Shown here: positions 45,414-56,509 of the stretch, one piece after another
Position numbering within the stretch: the stretch's first letter is position 1
How the letters are laid out: each line of letters opens with the position of its first letter
From: Brassica napus
Lineage: Eukaryota; Streptophyta; Magnoliopsida; Brassicales; Brassicaceae
Length of the DNA stretch: 64,000 nt
Direction of reading: 5' to 3'
NCBI RefSeq assembly: GCF_020379485.1
Contig: NC_063447.1
Coordinates: 61,493,452 to 61,557,451 of the forward strand
Notes under the pieces: model-generated
Told to the model about the DNA's origin: nothing
What the model saw: the letters and a program-made list of their open reading frames with translations, nothing else
Database searches by the model: none
Position numbers and translations under genes: made by a program

Positions 45414-46185
45414 ATGGATCCAATAGAGGTGGTGGAGGAGGAGAAGAAGGTGAGAGAGAGAATTAGACACAAAGTCAACCAAGTCAGTTCGGTCTCGCAG
45501 TCTCTTCTCTCTCCATTACAAGACCACATCAACTTCACCCTTCAGGTTACTTTTTAACTCTTTCTTTGTCGGAACAAAGTTAGTTTTCACATACCCTTTT
45601 ACTCTGTTTTTCTCCCCTCTAGTTGCTAAACGGTTAAAGTTAGCTTCTTTGTGTATATTTTGTTAGTTCTGAGATTATGTAAAGATTATGTTTTTTTTGG
45701 GATTGGTGCAGAAAGCTTACTTCAAATGTGCGTACGAGTGCTTTGATAGGACAAGAACACACGCTGAGATTAGTCAATGCGCAGAGACTTGCAGTGTTCC
45801 CATCACAAACGCTCAGAATCATTTTGATAATGAGATGTCTGCCTTCCAAGTGAGTCTCTTAGAGATTGAAGTCTGAAACTTTCAGTGAAGATATTGTTGG
45901 TTGTTTGTCTATTGTTGATAATCACTTAGTTTGATCACTTAACTGATTCAACTTTAACTGATGAATGTTTTTTTTTTTTTTTTTTTTAACTGATGAATGT
46001 AGGAGAGGTTGAATAGATCACTTGTGGCTTGTCAAGATAAGTTTGAGGCTGCGAAGCTCCAGAGGACGAGGAATGAAGCTGTAGTTGGTTTGGAGCAGTG
46101 CGTGAACCAAACCGTTGACGACGCTGTGAAGACGCTGCCTAGTCTCGTGTCAAAGATGAAGAAGGCTTTGTCTGTATCAGACTGA
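45414..46185 (+). CDS. FAM136A-like (DUF842) small mitochondrial-type protein
   Basis: Exons 45414-45545, 45712-45849 and 46003-46185 give 150 residues, all in phase 0. The second exon has two CX3C pairs, CAYEC and CAETC, the arrangement seen in proteins folded in the mitochondrial intermembrane space. The third exon has ERLNRSLVACQDKFEAAK and a further cysteine in EQCVNQTVDDAV. The N-terminus is acidic and helical. It is collinear with Arabidopsis At2g43720. Its precise role is unknown to me. The ATG is the first in frame after a TTTCTCC-rich leader. A degraded copy of exons 2 and 3 lies at 47145-47540, and a broken jacalin gene faces it at 46520. Confidence 0.85.
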
Positions 46186-46337
46186 GAAGCTCTGCAGATT
46201 CTATTATTTTTATCGTGACCAAGAAAGACTTTCCGATTCTATTATTTTTATCTGTTATTGATATTTTTGAACTCAACTCGGCCAAAATGCAATACCAACT
46301 TCTTCAGATTCTTTTTATATCTAGCAAAGAAATGAGA

Positions 46338-46520
46338 TTATTGTTGAGACAAATGAGTCCAGGTTAAACTATTCTCGACGAATCCAAACTGTATGGCTGT
46401 TGCTGAATAATTGTCAAGTGAGACAATGATGAGCGAGATTGCGGTGCGGCCTGTCTCATCCCATTCATCTTCTCTCAAATAACTCGGGTCGCCAAGCGGT
46501 CCCATTCTCATCCTCCCCAT
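46338..46520 (-). pseudogene. Jacalin lectin, first-exon remnant (unit 0)
   Basis: Encodes 60 residues resembling the first jacalin exon of its neighbours: MGPLGDPSYL, DEWDETGRTAISLIIVSLD and IQFGFVEN. After VEN the sequence departs from the family and stops. No second exon follows before the FAM136 gene. It is truncated. Confidence 0.75.
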
Positions 46521-47144
46521 GTATCTGAACTAAGGCCTTTAAGAAAAAAAGATGTTAGAGAGGAGATATATAAATAGGGTAAACTTTGTGGAGATTAAAC
46601 AAGGTTCCGATGAGTTTTTTTTGTGTGGGAAGCAAGCAAATAAAAGTCAAACTGGATTTAAATAAGCCTGGAGAATTGTGCTTAAAATGACTCTTCCTTT
46701 GGAACTAGAACACTGTTACAGTTTCCTATGTAGGTCTGGTATGTAATAAACACAACTTTTAGTGTCTTTCTTGGTCTGTATAAACGAGCCAAGTTCTTGG
46801 GAATTGAGATTAAGAAAAAATAATAAACAAAGGGTTCCCATTGTGCCCGTGAGGCTCAAGTCTTGAGTATGTAACTTTGTATCAATTTCAATCAGCTTTT
46901 GGTCTTCAGTTTGTCCTATTACACCATGCCAAGATAACTTGCAGTGCAAGGTGCTGTGTTGGTGACAACATATGTATGTATTGATTTGAATAATATGTTC
47001 TCCTACTAAAAGATTTAGTTCACAACTGATGTATGTATTCTAAGATTGATTTCTCTTTATAGATGTCATTCTAACTTCATAATTGATAAGAGTAAAACTA
47101 GTATTCTCAACTATATATTGTGCCTTGCCACAATATGAAGCTTC
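46521..47144. other. Upstream flank of jacalin unit 0
   Basis: Contains AACGAGCCAA(G/C)TTC, shared with 49058-49075 upstream of jacalin unit 1, so the flanks were duplicated with the genes. No gene. Confidence 0.5.
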
Positions 47145-47540
47145 TGATTCTATCACAAATGCACAGAGCTATTTCAATAACGAGGTGTTTGTGTTTCAAA
47201 TCAGTCTATATGCTACGTTTAGAGTTAATAAAAAAGTAAATTTGAAAACTTAAATGAATACTGAAATATTAGTGATTGATGTTTGAAACTTTGGTTTTAA
47301 ACGAGTTTATGAAGTTACCATGTGTTGTCTCTTGGATAATTGATATAAGAATAATTGCTTAGTTTAATTACTACATATCGGTAGACCATATTCAAGTTTT
47401 TGAATTTTTTTTACTTAAACATGTAGGAGAGGTTGAATAAATCTGTTGTGGTTTTCAAGACAAAGCGGTAAATGATTAGGAGCAGTGCGTGAAACAAACA
47501 GTTGCTGTTGAAAAAACAATTGACAATCACAGAGTAAGCT
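47145..47540 (+). pseudogene. FAM136-like pseudogene
   Basis: 47145-47207 matches the end of exon 2 of the gene at 45414 (ATCACAAATGCACAGAG, then TTTCAATAACGAGG). 47427-47540 matches the start of exon 3 (AGGAGAGGTTGAATAAATC and GAGCAGTGCGTGAAACAAAC). The frame is broken between them and there is no first exon. Like the real gene it faces a jacalin unit, so the pair was duplicated together. Confidence 0.8.
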
Positions 47541-47694
47541 CTGTAACAAGCTAAGAGACACTTTGTGATCATTTTATTTCATCTCTTCTTGATCTTTTCA
47601 AAACCATTACAGCATAGCTAACAAAGACATAAAACCTGGAGTGATGTGAAAGTTGATAAAACATCAAAGCAGCAAAATGTAACGGCTTGTATGT

Positions 47695-48251
47695 TCATGT
47701 TATTTCCACTTTAATCTTGACATCAGTGTGGACAGGCCTTACATGGAAACCTATTGAGATCAATCTCAAACTGTCAAATGATCCAAAGAAACCTCCAAAT
47801 TCACAACGTTTAAGGATACCTGAACGTAACTCTATCTTCTGAGGTTTTTGGAATTTTGAATCGAATGTCAAGTGAACCACTTCGTGTTTCCTTAGATTTG
47901 TATGAAACGTCAGAGAGGTAATATAACCATTGCACGTCTCCGCGCTTAAACCGGTTACAAACTCAGACTCATGCTTCAGCTTCACCTGCAGGTTTGTGTA
48001 ATCAAACAAATATTATCTCACATTATAAAGCAAATAATAAGCTAGACATAATAATTAATGAGACTTACGATTCGGCTGCTATAGCCAACTGGTGATGGTC
48101 CGAAAGTTTTTGACATGGACAAAGCTCCATTGTTGATGTAACCGAACTGGATGGATCTTACTCCACTGTCGTCATATGAGACGATTATCTGTGAGATTAC
48201 ATTGTTCCTCATCTCATTCCATAAGGTTTTGCAAGAGTAAGTTATCCCCAT
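47695..48251 (-). CDS. Jacalin-domain mannose-binding lectin (unit 1)
   Basis: Exons 48251-48069 and 47985-47695 give 157 residues, one jacalin domain with little else. Motifs typical of these lectins are ISQIIVSYDD, IQFGYINNGAL, HESEFVTGLSAE, ITSLTFHTN, RCEFGGFFGSFDSLRL and ISIGFHVRP. The intron splits the domain after SRI, as in all copies here. There is no signal peptide, so it is likely cytosolic or nuclear. It is collinear with Arabidopsis At2g43730-At2g43745. A Tourist-like MITE begins only 30 bp upstream of the ATG. Sugar preference is inferred from the family. Confidence 0.85.
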
Positions 48252-48277
48252 TTTAATCGTCTCAACGAACTTGCTAC

Positions 48278-48788
48278 TAAAAGCATCTCCAACCCCTAGC
48301 TATTTTCACCTCTATATGTTATAATAGAGGTAAAAGTGCTACATCCCATCTCTATTTCCACCTCTAAAATAGAGATTGAGGAAAAAATAGCATTCCTCTA
48401 TTATATAGTCATATTTTTTTATTTTCAAAATAGTCCTTTTAACTTTCTAATTTTTATAGTTGTAACCAAAATAATTATATTTATAGAGAAATACAGTTTT
48501 TGTAGGAGTATAATAACATTTTTTATTTACATAATAGTCTTTTAACAAAATTTTAGTTTAAAAAAATTCATAAGTTTATGAAAATATTTTAAAAGTTAAA
48601 AATAAATAGAGTTAGTTATCAACTTTTATAAATAAAATGTATCTTTTGTAAAATTAAAATAGAATCTTTTGAGAATATTCCTTTATACAGGCAAAAATAG
48701 AGAAATACATTGGAGATAAACTCATCTCTATTTTAGAGATGCTCTATTTTAGAGGTAAAAATAGGGGAATACATTGGAGATGGTTTAA
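48278..48788. mobile_element. Tourist-like (PIF/Harbinger) MITE
   Basis: The element 48281-48785 (505 bp) has inverted ends AAGCATCTCCAA and, reversed, AACCATCTCCAA, flanked by TAA at 48278-48280 and 48786-48788. The subterminal CCTCTATTTTAGAG motifs are also inverted. There is no coding sequence. Confidence 0.85.
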
Positions 48789-49363
48789 GAACTACGGTAA
48801 GAGGACATATAAATAGGGAGAATTTGTGGAGATTAAAAAATGACCGAGGAGTTTTCATGGAGTTGTGTGTATGTGGGAACAAAGCAACGCAAAGTCCCAA
48901 AGTGAATTTAAGAAGCCTGGAGAAATGTGCTTGAGATGACTCCTTTGAACTATTATGATTATTGTGATGTCAAAAAAAAAACTAATATGATTATTGTATT
49001 ACAATTTCATTTAGAATTCTAATAAACATGTTATGGAAATTCTCTATTTATGTAGAACGAAACGAGCCAACTTCGTTGGGGGAGGACTATGCAAGAGATC
49101 AAGGTATCTTCATTGACTTGTTACTAATGGTGTTCATGAGAATTAAGAATAGCAAAGTAAAGTACCTTTATTTCAAAGCAAAAAATGAAGATAAAAGGAC
49201 ATATAATGTGGTTTGTCAATCGAGCATAGAGCTCAATATGATGTATTTAAATTAAAAGACCAAAACTTTCTTGCGAAAAAGACTAAAGTCTCGAAATTCA
49301 CCAGCACAACGAATCATAAAATACTGGAATGCATTTGAAACGCATGAATCATGATAATAAAGG
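48789..49363. other. Spacer between jacalin units 1 and 2
   Basis: Carries jacalin 5' flank similar to 46750-46860 (AACGAGCCAACTTC) and a GACTTGTTA(C/T)TAATGGTGTTC block shared with 51248-51270. No gene. Confidence 0.5.
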
Positions 49364-49746
49364 CTAAACTTCACGACGCATCGTGTTTACTCCTCGGAGG
49401 ACAGGCTTAGTATAGAAACCGATTGATAACAGACGAGACACGTTAGAAGTACCAAAGAAACCCCCAAATTCACACCGATCATGTATCCCTGAATAAAACT
49501 CTCTCCTATTAACCTCCTCCTCAGAAACTGAATTGGAGCGAAAAGCTTCATGTACCTTCTCGTTCGTGTGGAAAGTCAGAGATGTAATAAAATCATAGCT
49601 CCACTCTCCTGACACCCCCGTCACAAACTCGGTCTCATGATTCAACCTCACCTACATATTTGATGTATATATTTTTCATTATTTTTTTTTTGTAACACAT
49701 ATTTATCATTAATAAGAGGGACGCAAAATTTACGCTATGAAGTATG

Positions 49747-49800
<54 letters not shown>

Positions 49801-50003
49801 ATTCGGACGCTGCATGAATACGTCTCAGATAAGCCATAAGGCTTAGATATGACAAGCTTTCCGTTCTCGATGAATCCGAATGAAAGGGAGATTACTGATG
49901 TTTCGTCGAAATAAACAAAGATGTGAGAGATAACGTTGCGCCCTTGTTCATTCCACTTGTGTCCGTGGCTTTCACCTAACCGTCCCACCACCACATAATC
50001 CAT
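49364..50003 (-). CDS. Jacalin-domain lectin (unit 2)
   Basis: Exons 50003-49800 and 49651-49364 give 163 residues. The single jacalin domain shows KWNEQGRNVISHIFVYFDE, LSFGFIENGKLVISK, HETEFVTGVSG, ITSLTFHTNE, RCEFGGFFGTSN and LSIGFYTKPV. The intron contains a (GA)n/(CT)n run at about 49750-49797 that abuts the donor, whose sequence GTACTC is weak. Splicing could be inefficient. Otherwise the reading frame is intact. Confidence 0.8.
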
Positions 50004-50549
50004 GATGTAAGTTGAAGAGCAAACAAAGCCCTAAACTTAACCCTAGTTTTATGTTTTATGTATATATATTGCCGGTGGAAAACAAAACCCTAGTTTCTGT
50101 TTCAACCATGAAAAAGAAGCTACTAGTATTGTTCGTAAATGGGCCTATATATGTCTTCTTACATTTAAGTCACTTCCAGTTTACAAAGCAAAAAAAGTAC
50201 TTCCCAAAGATCAACCAGTCAAACAGAATCTCCCAATTGCTCTTGTTTCGAATATTCAGTGCCATGCCAATATAAATTGACAGTGCATAAAGAAGCGAGA
50301 TCCAAGTGTTGTAGGTTAACTTATTTTGTTTCGGCTCTTTTCGGAAGTGTAAACGACAATACAATCCAAAAAGTACATAATATTGAATGATTTGTGTGAT
50401 AATGATGTAACTTTTGCAGTGTTTTTGTAAGCTTTTAACACATAAGAAACATACTTAAATTTTCCAAAGGAAACTCGAAAGGAAGATTCTTTATTCAAAT
50501 GGTGTAGCAAAACAAGAGTTCTGAAGTTGAAATGATAAAACTGCACCGA
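50004..50549. other. Spacer between jacalin units 2 and 3
   Basis: AT-rich. Short open frames on both strands at 50012-50275 and 50170-50364 overlap each other and have no known domain. Confidence 0.5.
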
Positions 50550-51106
50550 TCATACGTTTTCCTGTTTTATAGTGGGTACACCCGAGGGGACAGGCCTTAT
50601 GCAGAGACCAATGGAACTAAGTCCATCACTATCGAAAGATCCAACGAAACCGCCAAATTCGCAGCGGTCACGTATTCCAGAATGAATCTCTATCGTCTGA
50701 TCTGGTCTCAATTTCGGTGGATTGAATTCTTTCTTGAATGCCACATGCTTTCTCTCGTTTGTATGAAATGTAAGAAAGGAAAGATATTTATCTCCGCTAA
50801 TCCCAGTGATATACTCAGACTCGTGGTTCAGCCACACCTTACAAATACCATTCATTAATTTATACTTTCGAGATATATAATGTCTGAAGGAAGAGTGAAG
50901 AGACTTACTATGCGAGTACTATCCTCCGGTCCTTCAGAGCCGTGCTTCTTGGACAAGACCAGAGCACCATTTTCAACATATCCAAATTGAATGGAATTTA
51001 CTACGTAGCTGTCATAAGTGACGAAAATGTGACTTATTGGGTCACGGCAAGTTTCTTCCCACTTCGTCTTTCCGTAGCTATAGAATCCTAATGGCCCAAG
51101 TTTCAT
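50550..51106 (-). CDS. Jacalin-domain lectin (unit 3)
   Basis: Exons 51106-50909 and 50837-50550 give 161 residues. Visible family segments: KLGPLGFYSY, KWEETCRDPISHIFVTYD, IQFGYVENGALVLSK, HESEYITGISG, LSFLTFHTNE, RCEFGGFVGSFD and LSSIGLCIRPV. The splice sites are GTAAGT and GTAAG-G, in phase 0. The chosen ATG starts the conserved KLGPLG segment; an upstream ATG at 51125 is out of frame. The 3' end carries a Gln/Glu/Asn tail. It is intact. Confidence 0.85.
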
Positions 51107-51445
51107 TTCCAAGTTTCATTTCCATTATGCCAGAGATGAAACTTGCACTTCAAGTTGAGAGACTGAGGATAGAGAAATGGATACTACTTATATATGTAAG
51201 CGGGTTTTGGGGAGATTTAATGTGCAAGAAACCGAGGAGTCTCTTTGACTTGTTATTTATGGTGTTCGTGAGAATATCAAGCATATCAAAAGTCCCAATT
51301 ACATTTAAGAATTTTGGAGCATAATTAACAAACCGGTCCAAGGCTTTTTAGATGGAATTTTGGGGTCGATCTCAACCAGTTTCAACTTTTCCACTTTATG
51401 GAATATGAAACTTGTGATGCAAATAGATATAATGCATATAGAGAA

Positions 51446-51476
<31 letters not shown>

Positions 51477-51721
51477 GGCGGCTTTCGGGGAGGATTGCGC
51501 GAGAAATCGAGGTGTCTCATGAGAATCAAGCATAGCAAAAGTCTGAAATTGCATTGAAGAAACCTCAAGTCATGAGCTAAGGATGGGTCACTTACTCTTT
51601 GCTTTTGCGAGAATATCATATTATCATTTTACAATTCCATGCATAAGTCTAAGAGGTTTTAAAGAAGCAAGTCAAGGTGCACGGTTATAAGCAGATGCCG
51701 TAGTGAACAATCATTCAACCA
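51107..51721. other. Spacer between jacalin units 3 and 4
   Basis: Contains jacalin 5' flank repeated in part with itself: CTTGCACTTCAAGTTGAGAG at 51134 and a similar ACTTGTGATGCAAAT at 51410. A (TA)n run is at 51452-51475. A fragment GGTTTTGGGGAGATTTAATG recurs in changed form at 51481-51500. No gene. Confidence 0.5.
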
Positions 51722-52201
51722 AAACAATTAGGTTAACTTTTTTTTTTGAAACACAACTTATATTAGATCCCACTAACCAACGTTGGGCACAGCCATAAAG
51801 GCGAGTTCAGTAGATAATACATTTTTTGCCAATCCATCTGCTATACCGTTTCTCTCACCTGAGATCCAGTTAAAGGAGATTGATTCAAAAGAGGATGCAA
51901 TAGAGTTAATATCAGCTAAGATGCCATATAAACCAACAAGAGGAGAATTTGCATTGATAGCTTTAATCAGGGTGGCCGAATCCGATTCACATCTGATCTT
52001 CGATAGTCCAATGTCCCTGCATTTCAGCAAAGCTTCCCGGAGCGCCAGACCTTCAGCTGCAAGCGGTGTAGTAACATGGTGCGCAATAGAGGAGAAGGAG
52101 GAATCCCTGCCTTGTCGCTTTGTCATCCATCCCAGTCCTGCAAGATTTAGAGATTCATTCCAGGCAGCATCTGTTCTGAGCATTAAACAATTAGGTTAAC
52201 T
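51722..52201 (-). mobile_element. 5'-truncated LINE, RNase H end only
   Basis: The insert 51739-52184 (446 bp) is flanked by a 17-bp direct repeat, AAACAATTAGGTTAACT, at 51722-51738 and 52185-52201. The poly(A) tail appears as a T run at the left, so the LINE lies on the minus strand. It encodes the RNase H-like (RVT_3) end: TDAAWNESLNLAGLGW, AAEGLALREAL and CESDSATLIKAIN. The rest of the element was lost at insertion, as is usual for LINEs. It interrupts the 3' side of jacalin unit 4. Confidence 0.92.
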
Positions 52202-52309
52202 GAAAACTGATTTTTATTTAAAAAATGAAAAAGATGAAAAACTCCTCCATTAAAGTACGTGGCTTCTAGTTCAAAGCACAGGAAAAAAAACTCAACAGTA
52301 CCAAACGTC

Positions 52310-52706
52310 TTAGCAATGGACTCCACTCAACGCAGTCACATATTCCTCGTTTTCTAGTCTCACCTGTATATGGTTTGCCTTAATTTCATTAGAATACCAA
52401 AAAAAAAAAAAAAGTACTGTAAACATTCAACATAATCGGAAGCTTCCTGTTATATATGATATATTTAATGTCAAAGTGGAATAAATACTTGGTTTTATAA
52501 CTAAGAAAGGAAAAAAAACTTACTCTTTTGATGTGTTGACCTCCGGAGTAACCATGCTTTTCAGACTCGACATGAACTCCCTCATGAAAATATATAAACT
52601 GGAGAGATTGTATGCCATAGTCGTCGAAAGTACCATATATATTAGAGATCATGTTTTTCCCCTTCTCGTCCCAACTCCTATCGGTACTAAAAGGAGTTGA
52701 CCCCAT
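52310..52706 (-). pseudogene. Jacalin-domain lectin (unit 4), truncated
   Basis: Exon 1, 52706-52524, is open for 61 codons: DRSWDEKGKNMISNIYGTFD, IQSLQFIYFHEGV and the donor GTAAGT. Exon 2 starts at 52363 with VRLENEEYVTALSGVHC and hits a stop at 52310-52312. The rest of exon 2 (the FHTN and EFGGFFG parts) is not found, and a LINE lies about 110 bp downstream. The protein would be under half a jacalin domain, so I call this a pseudogene. Confidence 0.75.
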
Positions 52707-52726
52707 TGGTTCCAATTTGAAAACAG

Positions 52727-52990
52727 TAAAGGCTCCGACTGGTGACGCTTTTCGGGAACACGAGGAACAAATAGGAAATGAACGTATAGGAATAAAATTG
52801 CAGGAATGAAAATGAATGCTTGTTCCTTATCAAATTTAACAAGGAATGTTTTTGTTCTATATTTCTCTACAAAAAAAGGAATGGGGAGGAACAAGAAAGA
52901 AAAACTATTCCTTGTGAATGGTGATTTTTTTTTGGAATGCTAAGGAATTCAGTGTTCCCTTTCGTTCCTTGGTCACCATTCAAAGCCTAA
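52727..52990. mobile_element. Small MITE upstream of jacalin unit 4
   Basis: About 52730-52987, with inverted ends GGCTCCGACTGGTGAC and, reversed, GGCTTTGAATGGTGAC, and GGAAC/GTTCC motifs inside. It is flanked by TAA on both sides (52727-52729 and 52988-52990). It has no coding sequence and lies about 20 bp upstream of the unit 4 ATG. Confidence 0.75.
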
Positions 52991-53526
52991 GTTTACTAAA
53001 ATAAATCTTAATCTCTTCTTGTTCATTTTTTATTTTATTGTTAATGTATTTGTATCCTCTTTTATTTGTGCTTTCCTTTTTTTTAACCTTTAATTACCTA
53101 TATTTATCTAATGATATACTGATATTATATGATACTAAACTATTTTTGTTTCCATTTTTTCTGCCGAGCTTCTTTGCAAACAAACCAAGACGCTGATTCT
53201 TTAGAAGATTTGTTGGGAGCAAGAGAAGAGCAAAGAAAAAAATCCAAGTAAATTCAAGAATTAACTCTCGAGACTCGAGGGACTTCTGTTTATATAAGAC
53301 GACTTCCCTTAACTAAGAGTAAAATAAACAACAAAATCGAAAATGCTAACTATTGAGCGTTGCTTAGTTTATTGTTTTGAAAACATGTTTTTAACATCTT
53401 CAGTAATTTGTCAAAAACAACTCATAAAAGAAGAAACAAGAACCTTTTTATTAGTTGAGAGTTAAAAATTAAAAAGACAACATATAAGAGGGACTTCCCA
53501 TAACTAAGAGTAATCGAAAAGGCTAA
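52991..53526. other. Spacer with relic of a jacalin 3' end
   Basis: 53281-53380 repeats the 3' end of units 5 and 6: TATAAGACGACTTCCCT, ACTAAGAGTAAAATAAACAA and CTATTGAGCGTTGCTTAG. The match stops at about 53380. It is a leftover of an additional tandem copy. The rest is AT-rich. Confidence 0.65.
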
Positions 53527-54043
53527 CTATTGAGCGTTGCTTGGTTTATTGTTTTCATGCTTAACCACAGTGCCGGTCATTGGAGTAGGACTCACGTAGA
53601 TACCAATCGCTGACAGGTGGTCACTATTGTAATTCCCAAAGAAACCACTAAACTCACTTCTATCACTTATCGCCGGATCAATTTCAATCTTGGAACAACT
53701 TGTATCGGAATCATCGCTTGAACGTCCAATAGGTCCGTGCTTCCCACGGTTAGTGTGGAACGTCATATTTATGATTCGCCCCGTCGTCCTTGATACAACT
53801 CCATTCAGTCCAGTTACATATTCATCTTGATTCAGTCTCACAACTTACAGTTCGAAAGCTTCCTTCAGAGAAACCAAACGTTTTAGACAAGACTAGGGCT
53901 CCATCCTCCAAGTAGCCAAACTGAACACATGTGATGTATTCGCTGAAAGAAACGAATATATGAGAGATCATGGTGCGTCCCTTTTCGTCCCATCGGGAGT
54001 CGTAAGATGGAACTTTGTATCCCAGTAGTCCTGCCTTAATCAT
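53527..54043 (-). pseudogene. Jacalin-domain lectin (unit 5) with collapsed intron
   Basis: Exon 1 (54043-53849) and exon 2 (53841-53527) both read normally: YDSRWDEKGRTMISHIFVSF, VQFGYLEDGALVLSKTFGF, DEYVTGLNG, MTFHTNRGKH, RSEFSGFFGNYNSDHLSAIG and YVSPTPMTG. The intron that separates them in unit 6 (94 bp) is reduced to 7 nt, GTAAGTT, at 53842-53848. Seven nucleotides cannot be spliced, and reading through shifts the frame to an early stop. Unless another acceptor is used, only the first half is made. The copy is otherwise close to unit 6 and therefore recently duplicated. Confidence 0.8.
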
Positions 54044-54348
54044 CTCTCTGGTTAATTGTATTGTCTTTGTTTATCGGATGATGTGCTATTCGTATGAGCA
54101 TGTCTATTTATATACCTTGAGATTTCCTATTCCTTATGTCTTTTGGCACAAGACATGCAAGTATTCGTAGAAAAGGAAAGTCTTCATTATAACTAATCAC
54201 TTTATTTTAAATTAATAAATTTATGAAAGAATAACTAGTCCTTTCTAATGAATTGGTTCCCATATACAGTTCATAATGGGAATCATTTTTTTGTCTCACC
54301 TATATTAAAGGTAAGGTTTACATAATTTCTATAAGAAAATTCCCAAAT

Positions 54349-54384
<36 letters not shown>

Positions 54385-54650
54385 TGAGAAGTCAGTTTCC
54401 TACGTGTCGCTTTCACGTTAACTCTCACAATGGTCGATTACAATGATACCCTTAATGAATCAAATATTAAATATATCTAATTGCTTTATTAAAAATATTT
54501 TATTTTTCCTTTTTATTTATTTTCCTTTTCTTTATAAAGTAAAGAATATTTATAATATTTTAAAACGAAATATAATTTAAATATAATATATAGTTCATAA
54601 AAAAAGAAAAATTTACAAAATAATATTTTATTTCAAAGTAAAGAAATAAT
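54044..54650. other. Upstream flank of jacalin unit 5
   Basis: 54044-54260 is similar to 57111-57370 upstream of unit 6. A (TA)n run is at 54353-54380. The rest is AT-rich. Confidence 0.55.
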
Positions 54651-56342
54651 CTTCCATTAAAAAGATTTTTTTTTTTTTTTTGTAACACTTACTACTTGCA
54701 TTAATAATAAAACTGGCCCCAGGCCCATATGTTAGCCCATTAAGGGTTTGTTACAGACGAAACTGAATGATAGAGAGATAGTTTAGCGAGACAATCGGCT
54801 TCCCCGTTGAAAGATCGAGGGACGTGATTGAAGGTAATCTCGACAAACACAGAGGAAATTTGCTGTATATCCTTGACGATACCATAAATTTTCTTGATCT
54901 GTGCGTCGTTGTTGATAGCTCGGATGAGCGTTGCGTTGTCAGAGAGCATCTTGAGCTTCGGAAGCTCGAGAGTCACTGCGGAGATAAGTCCGGCACGGAG
55001 AGCTAGCGCTTCCGCTACCAGAGGAGAGTTAACGAGTTCGTGGGTCATGGATCCTTGCTGTAGCGGATTCCCCGAGGCGTCGCGGATGATCCATGCGAGC
55101 CCTGCTCGATTCGACTGTTGATGAAAGGCCGCGTCTGATTTGCATACTGGTAATGATTCCATCTCTAGCCCTGATCGATTTGATCTTAATGGAGTCGAAA
55201 GAGCACTATTTTTTTCCGGCTGAGACGGTTGCGCATTAATCCACTCTCTTGCTAATCTTAAGGCTTTTGTTGCAACCTCTGTAGGTGTGAAGATCTTCTT
55301 CTCAAAGATATGAGTGTTGCGTGCTACCCAGAGAGCCCAACATACCCAAGGGAGGATTGATGTTGTTATACCTGATGGCGGGAGGCAGATGGTGTTTCGA
55401 AACGCCACCACTGCCCTTTTAAAATCACACCCCGTAGCTAGGTGAACTACTTGTTTCAGAGGTATTGATTTCCAGACTTCCACTGCAAAAGAACAACTAA
55501 AAAATGTATGCATTGCTGATTCTCTTTCCTTACATTTGACGCACAGGGCCTCTGCTTGGATTCCACGACGTTGCAGAGCTTCTCCCAAGGGAAGGGCTTC
55601 TTGAGCAATCGACCATAAGAACAACTTAACCTTAGGTGAGCACTTCACCGTCCAAATATCCTTGATCCAATCAAAGGAGTCAGAAATATCTTCTCGTTGT
55701 GTTTTCCTCATTGATGCTGTGTAGTACCCTGATTTAGTTGTGTACTTTCCAGATTGGAGTGGCTGCCAAGCAAAGATATCCTCTGTATTTGTATTGCCTG
55801 GTTGAAGCATCTGGATTTCCATAGCCATCTGAGGTAGCAATTGCTCTACTCTACTCTTATTCCACTTCATATCCGACGTTAGGAGATCAGAGACTGTTAG
55901 GTCTAGAGCTGGTTCTGGAATAGGTCCAAAAGGTCTGATGTCCTTGTCCAATGCAATCCAGGAGTCTTTCCATATTTTGGTTGAGAGTCTGTTTCCTATC
56001 ACCTTGCTTATGTTACCTCTTAGGAGGTCTCTACCATGTAAAATACTTCTCCAGCCATGAGAGCAGACCGTAGGGACTGTCACTTCCATAAATGACTTGT
56101 TGTGACAATATTTTCCTAGCAACACTCTAGCTAGTAAGCATTCGGGATTAGTCAGTATACGCCATGCCTGTTTAGCTAAGAGGGCTTGGTTGAATAACTG
56201 GATGTCCTTCAGACCCAAACCTCCTCCTGCCTTAGGTTTAGTAAGTTTGTCCCATGCCACCCAGCACATCTTCCTCACTCCATCAGATGAATCCCACCAG
56301 AAACGAGTAAGTACTGATTGAACTCTCTTCCATTAAAAAGAT
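54651..56342 (-). mobile_element. 5'-truncated LINE with zf-RVT and RNase H domains
   Basis: The insert 54667-56326 (1660 bp) lies between 16-bp direct repeats, CTTCCATTAAAAAGAT, at 54651-54666 and 56327-56342. A T run at the left is the poly(A) tail, so the element is on the minus strand. An open frame of 512 codons (56278-54740) holds the end of ORF2. It has the post-RT region, the zinc-binding zf-RVT domain (WTVKCSPKVKLFLW, then CVKCKERESAMHTFFSC) and an RNase H domain (KSDAAFHQQSNRAGLAW, VAEALALRAGL, LSDNATLIRAIN). The endonuclease and catalytic RT are missing. The frame is uninterrupted, so the insertion is fairly young. Confidence 0.93.
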
Positions 56343-56509
56343 AAGCTTGAGTAATATGTCATATCATATGGGTCAAAAACAACACAAAAGATAAGAAATA
56401 AAACCCTTTTTATTAGTTGAGAGTTAAGAATTAAAAAGACAACATATAAGACGACTTCCCTCCATTTAAAACTAAGAGTAAACTAAACAACAAAATCAAA
56501 CAAGGCTAA

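Noticed and set aside
54824..55121. Plus-strand frames over the LINE
   Set aside because: They are shadows of the minus-strand RNase H coding sequence.
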